From: Methylobacterium haplocladii
Lineage (GTDB): Bacteria; Pseudomonadota; Alphaproteobacteria; Rhizobiales; Beijerinckiaceae
DNA length: 64,000 bases
Assembly (NCBI RefSeq): GCF_007992175.1
Contig: NZ_BJZT01000008.1
Span: 62,001 to 126,000 of the forward strand
Direction: 5' to 3'
The notes below the pieces were generated by a model. The model was not told the origin of the DNA, did not search any database, and saw only the letters and a list, made by a program, of their open reading frames with translations. Position 1 is the stretch's first letter, and the number at the start of each line of letters is the position of its first letter. Shown in pieces: positions 54,171 through 61,882 of the stretch. Made by a program: the position numbers and the translations under genes.

Positions 54171-56510
54171 ATGACGGATGCGGACGAGAAGCTCGCGACG
54201 AAGGTTGCCACCCCGGTGAGCAGCACCGCGGCCGCGGATGGAGCGTCCCGTGACCTCGGCTCCCGGACCGGTTCGACGCAGTCGGTGTCGGTGACGCCGA
54301 AGGTGTCCGCACCGTCGCGCGCATCGACCCTGCATCCCGATGCCATCGCCGCCATGATGGGCGCCGATCACGGCGATCCCTTCGCTGTTCTCGGCCCGCA
54401 TCAGGTGAGCGAGGGTCGTTGGGAGGTCCGCGCGATCTTGCCGGAAGCCAAGGGCGCGACCCTCCTCCTCGGCGGTCAGCGCTTACCGTTCGAGAAGGCG
54501 CATCCCGACGGCTTCTTCGTCGCGACGGTGGAGAGCCAAGGGCGTCCACTCTACGAGATCGCAGTCGAGCAGTGGGACGGCAGCGAGCGCCGCCGATTCG
54601 ACCCCTACGGCTTCGGCACCACGCTCGAACTGCCCGAGATCGAAGCCCTTCGCGAGATCGGCAGCAACGCGACCTATCGGGTGCTCGGGGCGCATGAGCG
54701 CAAGCAGGACGGCATCGACGGCTTCCGCTTCGCCGTCTGGGCGCCGAACGCGCGCAAGGTCAGCGTCGTCGGCGACTTCAACGAATGGGACGGCCGTCGC
54801 CATCCGATGCGGCTCTGGCAGAGCGGCGGCGTCTGGGAGCTGTTCGTTCCCGGCCTGAAGTCCGGCCAGACCTACAAGTACGAGATCCGCGGCCCCGACG
54901 GCGCGCTGCTGCCGCTCAAGGCCGACCCGGTCGCCTTCCGCGCCCAGCACCCGCCAGAGACCGCTTCGGTTCTCCAGGGTGGGCATGCGCCGGTCTGGCA
55001 CGACAAGGCCTGGATGGCTTCGCGCGACGAGCGCGACCCGCGCCATGTCGCCATGTCGATCTACGAGGTCCACATGGGCTCGTGGATGAGGGTGCCCGAG
55101 GAGGGTAACCGCTACCTGACCTACAAGGAGCTCGGCGAGCGCCTGATCCCGTACGTGAAGGAGCTCGGCTTCACGCATATCGAGATGCTGCCGATCACCG
55201 AATTCCCGTTCGATGGCTCATGGGGCTATCAGGCGGTCTCGCTGTTCGCGCCATCGAGCCGCTTCGGGACGCCGGACGAGTTCGTGGCCTTCGTGAACAC
55301 CGCGCACGAGGCCGGCATCGGCGTCCTGCTCGATTGGGTGCCCGGCCACTTCCCGCTCGACGCCCACGCCCACGGCATGTTCGACGGCACGCATCTTTAC
55401 GAGCATGCCGACCCGCGCCAGGGCTTCCATCAGGACTGGGGCACGTACATCTACAATTTCGGCCGTTCGGAGGTCTCGTCCTTCCTCGCCGCCAACGGCC
55501 GATTCTGGCTGGAGCACTACCATCTCGACGGCCTGCGCGTGGATGCCGTCGCTTCGATGCTCTACCTCGATTACTCGCGCCGCGCCGGTGAGTGGATCCC
55601 GAACCAGTACGGCGGCAACGAGAATCTCGACGCCATCAACTTCCTGCGCAAGACCAACGAGGCCACCTACAGCCACGCCCCGGGCACCATCACGGTCGCA
55701 GAGGAGTCGACCTCTTGGCCGGGGGTCTCGCACCCGACCTATACGGGCGGCCTTGGCTTCGGCTTCAAGTGGAACATGGGCTGGATGCACGATACGCTGA
55801 AATACATCAGTCAGGATCCGATCCATCGCCGCTACCACCACCACAACCTGACCTTCGGACTGCTCTACGCCTTCTCCGAGAACTTCGTGCTGCCGCTGTC
55901 CCACGACGAGGTCGTGCACGGGAAAGGCTCGCTGCTTGGAAAGATGCCCGGCGACCGCTGGCAGAAGTTCGCCAACCTGCGTGCCTATTTCGGCTTCATG
56001 TGGGGCCATCCCGGCAAGAAACTGCTCTTCATGGGCGGCGAGTTCGCGCAGGAGCGCGAGTGGAACCACAACCACTCCCTCGACTGGCACCTGCTGGAAG
56101 ACGGCCTGCACGGCGGCGTGAAGGACCTGATCCACGATCTCAACCACGTCTACCGGGCGACGCCGGCTTTGTATCAGCGCGACTTCGAGCCGGCCGGCTT
56201 CCAGTGGCTGGTGGCGGACGACCAGGACAACAGCGTCATCGCCTGGGCCCGGAAGGGCGAGACCGAGAGCGAGATCGCCATCGTCGTCTCCAACTTCACG
56301 CCGGTGCCGCGCGAAGGCTACCGCGTCGGCGTGCCGGCCGGCGGCTTCTATCGCGAGGCGATCAACACCGATTCCGACCGCTACGGCGGCTCGAACGTCG
56401 GCAACATGGGTGGCCTCCAAGCCGAGGCCGTGCCGAGCCATGGGCAGCAACACTCGCTCAGCCTGAGGCTGCCCCCGCTTGGCACGCTTATTTTGGCGCG
56501 AGAAAGCTGA
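54171..56510 (+). CDS. glgB: 1,4-alpha-glucan branching enzyme (GlgB)
   Basis: 779 aa. The N-terminus has an extra ~55 Ser/Ala/Thr-rich residues, followed by an N1 domain (AAMMGADHGDPFAVLGPH), CBM48 (about 175-280, FRFAVWAPNARKVSVVGDFN) and the GH13_9 barrel. Catalytic Asp458 in GLRVDAVASMLYLD, Glu511 in TVAEESTSW, Asp579 in LSHDEVVHGK. It makes alpha-1,6 branches in glycogen. The ATG at 54171 has AAGGGAAG about 10 nt upstream. It is the last gene of the +-strand run; a hairpin and an AT-rich segment follow. Confidence 0.97.
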   Translation: MTDADEKLATKVATPVSSTAAADGASRDLGSRTGSTQSVSVTPKVSAPSRASTLHPDAIAAMMGADHGDPFAVLGPHQVSEGRWEVRAILPEAKGATLLLGGQRLPFEKAHPDGFFVATVESQGRPLYEIAVEQWDGSERRRFDPYGFGTTLELPEIEALREIGSNATYRVLGAHERKQDGIDGFRFAVWAPNARKVSVVGDFNEWDGRRHPMRLWQSGGVWELFVPGLKSGQTYKYEIRGPDGALLPLKADPVAFRAQHPPETASVLQGGHAPVWHDKAWMASRDERDPRHVAMSIYEVHMGSWMRVPEEGNRYLTYKELGERLIPYVKELGFTHIEMLPITEFPFDGSWGYQAVSLFAPSSRFGTPDEFVAFVNTAHEAGIGVLLDWVPGHFPLDAHAHGMFDGTHLYEHADPRQGFHQDWGTYIYNFGRSEVSSFLAANGRFWLEHYHLDGLRVDAVASMLYLDYSRRAGEWIPNQYGGNENLDAINFLRKTNEATYSHAPGTITVAEESTSWPGVSHPTYTGGLGFGFKWNMGWMHDTLKYISQDPIHRRYHHHNLTFGLLYAFSENFVLPLSHDEVVHGKGSLLGKMPGDRWQKFANLRAYFGFMWGHPGKKLLFMGGEFAQEREWNHNHSLDWHLLEDGLHGGVKDLIHDLNHVYRATPALYQRDFEPAGFQWLVADDQDNSVIAWARKGETESEIAIVVSNFTPVPREGYRVGVPAGGFYREAINTDSDRYGGSNVGNMGGLQAEAVPSHGQQHSLSLRLPPLGTLILARES

Positions 56511-56582
56511 CGTTTTTCCTAGTTGCTTTCACTACAGCTCTTGCGAGCGAGAAATGTTGAGGAAGTCACGTGTAAATACTAT

Positions 56583-56619
56583 AGCGGCTTCGATAAGCTA
56601 AAAATTTATCGAAGCCGCT
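56583..56619. terminator. Strong 14-bp hairpin between convergent glgB and protease genes
   Basis: AGCGGCTTCGATAA (56583-56596) pairs perfectly with 56606-56619, with a 9-nt AT-rich loop. T-runs are poor (+ side continues CTAAAAACTTG). It probably ends both converging transcripts. Confidence 0.6.
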
Positions 56620-56637
56620 CTAAAAACTTGAAGACTT

Positions 56638-58080
56638 TTAAACGCCAGCCGTTGCGATGCTTACATCGATCGACATTGCCTCATCTCCAGCATTTCCATT
56701 CACTTTGATCGAGATGCCTGACCATTTTCCATTTGGCATGTTGAGCGGCGGCTTTGTACGTTGGCCAATCTGCCCATTATTGTTGTAGAGATCGTCTGCG
56801 TCGCCCCGGTTTCCGTTGCCGAAGGTCAGCGCTAATTCGCGCAAACCGTCCGCCTGCAAAAGCTCTATTGCGAGACGGTCTTCGCGATTGACGTCGTCGA
56901 TGCCTTCGTCCACGACATAAATTGCAATTCCTTGATCGGGAAGAAATTTATCCTGACCCTTCTTTCGTCTGTATTCTACAAGTATATACTGACCGTCCGA
57001 CATCGTTTCATGGTTCGTTATAACAACAGAAGAACCTCCTTCGGCAGCTGGTTTTAAAACTAGATTTTTCTTTGATTTGTTGATGACGTCTGGCTTAGTC
57101 CAGCCGTGGAACATCCGAAGCATTCCGTTTGGAAAGGTCGGCGTCAGGCCGTTCTGCCCCCATGATCCCGAAGCCATTAGGCAGAAGTCGCCGAGGCCAT
57201 TTGAGCGCGTGCTTTCGGACTTCCCCGTGTCGTAGTAATCAGCCCACCGAGCGGCAAGGTGGCCCCACTCATGAGCGCATACACCCACGTGGCAATCTTC
57301 GGGCACAGTCAAATACTTAGATGCTTTGATGCCGCCGAAATCAATACCTTGCGGAATAATCCATTTATGGCTCCAGATATCGTTTCGGCTACCGCTTACC
57401 TCAGCACCCCGACCAGCATGAATGACGAACAAAGCTGTGATTTCGCCTTCCCCGAACGCATCGTACCCTGAGACATCAATGCCAGCGGCTTTAGCCGCAA
57501 GAACCGCGTCACGGGCCATACCTTGAGCATTTCGCGGAAACGTTCCATCCATGCCCGAACTGCTGTCGGCATAAAAGTTGATCGGCTCAGGCAGTCGAAA
57601 CCAGCCGTGGACAGCTCCCACCACGTCGATCCCATGGTCGGCGTTGTTCCAACCACTGGCTTTTTGATAGAAATCACGCATGCTTCCTGTCGGGAAGACC
57701 TTTTCACTGAAAAGCATCTGGTCGAAGCTACCTGCGCTCCTGTCTGGATCGTGAGTCAGATCCGGAAAATCCACGAGCAGGACTAGCGTACGGATCTGTC
57801 CTTTCAATTTTGTCGTTGGCCTATCAATCCGCTCCGGCCCACTTCTTGCAGAACCAGGCAAAACAGAACCGTCGTCCAATCCTATATAGTTTGATCCTCG
57901 ACGATTTGCCCGCCAAACTTGAAAATAAGCTTCGAATGTCATGGCGGCGGGAAGTCGACCGTCTTGCAGAAGCGCTAAATATCGAGCGTAAAGTTGAGCC
58001 ATAAGACCCGGCGAGGGTGGCACTTGGCATTGTTCTCGCCGGCAGGCACAATTTGAGAATGGCTTCAGAGAGTATCGCAT
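56638..58080 (-). CDS. M6-type (immune inhibitor A-like) metalloprotease domain protein
   Basis: 480 aa. The zinc motif HEWGH at the segment [20 protein letters not shown] carries the M6 HExxH with downstream acidic residues. Other M6-like parts: [39 protein letters not shown]. No signal peptide is visible and the N-terminus ([17 protein letters not shown]) is Cys-rich, so export is unclear. The ATG at 58080 has AAGGGAG 7 nt upstream; a TTG 9 codons earlier is dismissed. G+C and codon choice are clearly lower than in flanking genes (many AAA, ATT, TTT codons), suggesting horizontal acquisition between glgB and glgA. Substrate unknown. Confidence 0.8.
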   Translation of the reverse strand: MRYSLKPFSNCACRREQCQVPPSPGLMAQLYARYLALLQDGRLPAAMTFEAYFQVWRANRRGSNYIGLDDGSVLPGSARSGPERIDRPTTKLKGQIRTLVLLVDFPDLTHDPDRSAGSFDQMLFSEKVFPTGSMRDFYQKASGWNNADHGIDVVGAVHGWFRLPEPINFYADSSSGMDGTFPRNAQGMARDAVLAAKAAGIDVSGYDAFGEGEITALFVIHAGRGAEVSGSRNDIWSHKWIIPQGIDFGGIKASKYLTVPEDCHVGVCAHEWGHLAARWADYYDTGKSESTRSNGLGDFCLMASGSWGQNGLTPTFPNGMLRMFHGWTKPDVINKSKKNLVLKPAAEGGSSVVITNHETMSDGQYILVEYRRKKGQDKFLPDQGIAIYVVDEGIDDVNREDRLAIELLQADGLRELALTFGNGNRGDADDLYNNNGQIGQRTKPPLNMPNGKWSGISIKVNGNAGDEAMSIDVSIATAGV

Positions 58081-58323
58081 TGTCAGACTCCCTTGGGTTG
58101 CCGACAATTTGCGCGAACTAGAAAATTAATCAACAAAAAATTCCAGATTTTGCTTAATCATCAATTTCTGATTTTGTTAATGTAATAAATTTCTAAATAA
58201 GATCAGATGAGTTATTATGCATTACTCTGATACTAGTTTTAATAAGCCCACATAGTATATATTCTATAAATATGGATGTCGAAGATCGCAATATAAAAAA
58301 ATACTATGCATATTCGCAGAACA
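58081..58323. other. AT-rich intergenic segment upstream of the metalloprotease
   Basis: About 240 bp dominated by A and T (for example 58115-58270), in sharp contrast to neighbouring DNA. It must contain the protease promoter and likely marks the border of a foreign segment. It ends abruptly at the glgA stop codon. No coding frame or repeat pair was recognised. Confidence 0.7.
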
Positions 58324-59880
58324 TCAGGCGGCTTGGCAGCGTCCCGGGGCACTATTGCCTAGCGCACGTGTGTAGAGCGCGCAGTAATCCAGCGCCGCGC
58401 CGTTCCAGCCGCGATCCCGCGACATGGCGGTCTGGCGCATGGCGTTCAACCGCTTCTTGCGACCGAAGGCGTCGATCGCCCGCCGCACGGCCTGCGTGAG
58501 TCCGTTTGCCGATGCCTCGGCGAAGCTGAAGCCCGTCACCTCGTCCTCGACGGTGTCGGCCAGCCCACCGGTGCGGTGAACGATCGGCAGCGAGCCGAAG
58601 CGCTGGGCGTAGAGCTGCGCCAATCCGCAGGGCTCGAAACGCGACGGCATCAGCAGAAAGTCGCTCCCGGCGAAGACCCGCCGGGCGTTCTCCTCGCTGA
58701 AGCCGATATGGACGCCGACCTGGCCGGGATTGCGCTCGGCGAGGCCGCGCAGGGCTTCTTCGAAATGGCCCTCGCCCTGGCCCATCACCACGAGCTGTCC
58801 GCCCTCGGACAGGATGGTACGGGCGGCGTCGAGGCTGAGGTCGATGCCCTTCTGGTGGACGAGGCGCGACACGATCGCGAAGAGCGGTCCACGCGAGACC
58901 GCAAGGCCGAAACCCTGCCGCACAGCTTCGGCATTGGCCGCCTTGCCCTTCCAGTCGCCGGCCTCGAAGCGGGCGGCGAGATGCGGATCGACCCGCGGAT
59001 CCCAGCTTTCGTCGATGCCGTTGAGGATGCCGGCGAGCTGACCCTGCGCGGCCCGGGTGCGCAGCAGGCCATCCATGCCGCAGCCGGATTCCGGCGTCGT
59101 GATCTCGCGGGCGTAGGTCTCGCTGACGGTGGTCACCTGCGAGGCGTAGAAGAGGCCAGCCTTCAGGAACGAGAGCTGGCCGTAGAACTCGACGCCATCG
59201 ACCCGGAAGGCATCCTCCGGCAGTCCGAGCCGATGCAGCGTCTCATGGGGGAAGAGACCCTGATAGGCGAGATTGTGGATGGTGAGGACGCTCGGCGTGC
59301 GTGCACCGCGCCAAGCGAGATAGGCCGGCGCCAGCGCGGTCTGCCAGTCGTTGAGATGCAGGAGATCGGCGGACCAGGCCGGATCGGCGCCGCGCGCCAG
59401 CTCGGCAGCGGCGAGGCTCAGCCGGCCGAAGCGCAGGTCGTTGTCGTCGAAATCCCCGGCGGCGTTGCCGTAGGGCGAGCCGTCGCGATCGTAGAGCTCG
59501 GCCGACAGCAGAATGTAGATGCCGAGTCCGTCCGCGGTCTCGACGAAGCCGAGATTGCAGGGCGGCACGTCGGCGAAGCCCGGCAGATGCGCGACGAGCG
59601 CGATGTCACCGCAGCTCTCCACGACCTGCCTGTAGCCGGGAATGAGCACGCGGACATCGTGATGCCGCCGCAAGGCACGGGGCAGGGCGCCCGCGACTTC
59701 ACCGAGCCCACCGGTCTTCACGAAATCCGACATCTCCGGCGTCGCGAACAGCACGCGCGGCGCCAGCGAGGTACGGTAGGTCGGTCCCGGAACGAGCTCG
59801 TTTCCATCGGAAGCCGATGATCGGTCGAGATCGGGAAGTGCTAAGCCGGCTGCTTCGTGATCCAGCCCAGGCATCGGCAT
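58324..59880 (-). CDS. glgA: Glycogen synthase (GlgA, GT5)
   Basis: 518 aa ADP-glucose:glucan glucosyltransferase. The ADP-glucose-binding KTGGLGEV begins at Lys55, after an unusual ~40-residue N-terminal extension. NDWQTAL, YQGLFP and the catalytic-Glu region SRFEPCGL are in place, as are VSRLVHQKGIDL and TGGLADTVED. It elongates glycogen in the cytosol. The ATG at 59880 is chosen; ATG at 59874 and TTG at 59922 are possible. No glgC, which would supply ADP-glucose, is in the window. It lies on the strand opposite to glgB and just after an AT-rich segment. Confidence 0.95.
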   Translation of the reverse strand: MPMPGLDHEAAGLALPDLDRSSASDGNELVPGPTYRTSLAPRVLFATPEMSDFVKTGGLGEVAGALPRALRRHHDVRVLIPGYRQVVESCGDIALVAHLPGFADVPPCNLGFVETADGLGIYILLSAELYDRDGSPYGNAAGDFDDNDLRFGRLSLAAAELARGADPAWSADLLHLNDWQTALAPAYLAWRGARTPSVLTIHNLAYQGLFPHETLHRLGLPEDAFRVDGVEFYGQLSFLKAGLFYASQVTTVSETYAREITTPESGCGMDGLLRTRAAQGQLAGILNGIDESWDPRVDPHLAARFEAGDWKGKAANAEAVRQGFGLAVSRGPLFAIVSRLVHQKGIDLSLDAARTILSEGGQLVVMGQGEGHFEEALRGLAERNPGQVGVHIGFSEENARRVFAGSDFLLMPSRFEPCGLAQLYAQRFGSLPIVHRTGGLADTVEDEVTGFSFAEASANGLTQAVRRAIDAFGRKKRLNAMRQTAMSRDRGWNGAALDYCALYTRALGNSAPGRCQAA

Positions 59881-59985
59881 GCGAACGGTCCCGTGTTGCA
59901 ACGGAATCGTTGCGTTGCACAATCCAGGCCATCTTCTAGGTTAACGAATCTCGTACGTCTCTCGCGCTGCAGCAATTTTTCGCGA

Positions 59986-61590
59986 TCAGCTGCGATTTTG
60001 CGGCGCGAGGATAAGGCCTTCGCTCGGCGCGACGGCCAGTTCACCGGCTTCATGTGCACCCGAGCGACCCGACCGGCTCGACAGAAGCACGATCCAAACC
60101 GCGCCGCCGGGCAACGTCAGCCGCCGTTCCCGATCGCCGAAGTTGAGGACGACCCGCACCGTCGCCTCGCCCTCGTAACGCTCGTAGACGAACAGGTCTT
60201 CACTCAACTCCGCTGGAGAAGAGACCGTGCGGTAGCCGCCGATCGAAAGCGCGGCATGGTCCCTGCGGAGGTGCAGCAGGCGGCGGTGAAGCGTGAGGAT
60301 CGAACCGGAATCGTCGCGCATCTCGTCGACGTTGCGTTTGGCCGCATCCAAGCTGAGCGGCAGCCAAGGCTCGGACACCGAGAAACCGGCATGGGGTGCG
60401 TCCTCCCATTGCATGGGCGTCCGCTCCGGATCGCGGCCGTGGCCCGGTTCGTTCAGTTCCCAGGGGTCCTGCACCCGGTCGGGTGGGATCGGCACGTTCG
60501 CGAGGCCGATCTCGTCGCCGTAATAGAGCGTCGGCGTGCCGCGAAGCGTCAGCAGCAGCATCGCGGCGATCCGGGCCTGAGCCTCCCCGACCCGGTCGGC
60601 GATGCGTCGCCGGTCGTGGTTGCCGAGTACCCAGTTCGGCCAGCCACCGTCGGGCAGGGCCGCCTCGTATTCCTCGACCAGAGCCGCCACCGACGGCGCC
60701 TCCCACGCCGTGCTGAGAAGCTGGAAGTTGAACGGCAGGTCGGCTCCTGTGAGATCCTCGCCGTAATAGGCGACGAGCCGCTCGATCGGCAGGTAGATCT
60801 CGCCGATCAGCACGCGCTCGCCCTGCTCGCGCAAGACCTTCCGCATCCCGGCAACGATGTCGAAAACCTCCGGCCGGTCGCAGGAATAGACTTGGCTAAA
60901 ACGGTTGATCTCCGGCAGGTCGGGCACGAAGGCGGGATTGAGCGGATTGTCGCGAAACCCCTCGTCCTTGATCAGGTGCCAGATCACGTCGACCCGAAAG
61001 CCGTCGACACCGCGCTGAAGCCAGAAGCGCAGCACATCGTGCATCGCTGCCCGCACCGCCGGGTTGCGCCAGTTCAGGTCCGGCTGCTCGGGCAGGAAGG
61101 CGTGATAGTAGAATTGCCCGGTCGCCGCGTCGCGCGTCCAGGCCGGGCCGCCGAAATTCGAGAGCCAGTTGTTGGGCGGGCCCCCATCCGGAGCCGGATC
61201 GCGCCAGATGTACCAGTCCCGCTTCGGGTTCGACCGCGATGCGCGGCTCTCTGTGAACCAGGGGTGTTCGATCGACGAGTGGTTCGGCACGAAATCGAGG
61301 ATCACCCGGAGCTTCCGCCGGTGTGCCTCCGCGATCAGTTCATCGAAATCCTCGAGGGTCCCGAACAGCGGGTCGACGTTGCAATAGTCGGAGACGTCGT
61401 AGCCGAAATCGGCCATCGGCGAGGTGTAGAACGGCGAGATCCAGATTGCGTCGACGCCGAGCCAGGCGAGGTAGTCGAGCCGCATGGTGATGCCGCGCAG
61501 ATCGCCGACACCGTCCCCGTTGCTGTCCTGAAAGGAGCGCGGATAGATCTGGTATACGGTCCCGCTCTTCCACCAGACCGTGCCGGACAT
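59986..61590 (-). CDS. GH13 alpha-glucosidase
   Basis: 534 aa, GH13 alpha-glucosidase of the oligo-1,6-glucosidase/AglA type. QIYPRSFQDSNGDGVGD and DLRGITMRLDYLAWLG open the barrel. Triad: Asp201 in GFRVDVIWH, Glu264 in LIGEIYLP, Asp326 in GNHDRRR. No signal peptide, so it is cytosolic. It likely hydrolyses maltose, maltodextrins or isomaltose into glucose; exact specificity cannot be told. The ATG at 61590 has AGGGAG 7 nt upstream. It sits 105 nt upstream of glgA on the same strand, so the two may be co-transcribed, with glgP divergent. Confidence 0.9.
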   Translation of the reverse strand: MSGTVWWKSGTVYQIYPRSFQDSNGDGVGDLRGITMRLDYLAWLGVDAIWISPFYTSPMADFGYDVSDYCNVDPLFGTLEDFDELIAEAHRRKLRVILDFVPNHSSIEHPWFTESRASRSNPKRDWYIWRDPAPDGGPPNNWLSNFGGPAWTRDAATGQFYYHAFLPEQPDLNWRNPAVRAAMHDVLRFWLQRGVDGFRVDVIWHLIKDEGFRDNPLNPAFVPDLPEINRFSQVYSCDRPEVFDIVAGMRKVLREQGERVLIGEIYLPIERLVAYYGEDLTGADLPFNFQLLSTAWEAPSVAALVEEYEAALPDGGWPNWVLGNHDRRRIADRVGEAQARIAAMLLLTLRGTPTLYYGDEIGLANVPIPPDRVQDPWELNEPGHGRDPERTPMQWEDAPHAGFSVSEPWLPLSLDAAKRNVDEMRDDSGSILTLHRRLLHLRRDHAALSIGGYRTVSSPAELSEDLFVYERYEGEATVRVVLNFGDRERRLTLPGGAVWIVLLSSRSGRSGAHEAGELAVAPSEGLILAPQNRS

Positions 61591-61882
61591 GCGGAGCTCC
61601 CTGCCGAATCCCGAGACTGCACGCGGTAGGCTTAGCCAGTGTCGGCGAGCGTGGCGAGCCGCCGAATCATTCGGGACGGGCCAGACCTTAACCGTGCGCG
61701 TTCCAAACGGCCCCCCTTGATCGAACCGTTCAGGCAGGCTTCAAGCACCCGCCTGCAAGGACTATTCGCCGGTGGCGGGTTGCGGTCTGTGTCGACTGAG
61801 ACACAGATGGGCCGGCAAAAAGCTTGCAGCGCCGGATAGCACCATGCCGACGTCTCGACAGAACGACAGAGCTGGACACACC

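Noticed and set aside
58262..58323. Start of a small + strand gene in the AT-rich segment (ATG near 58272)
   Set aside because: The frame runs antisense into the glgA 3' end and loses protein-like composition; no SD is present.
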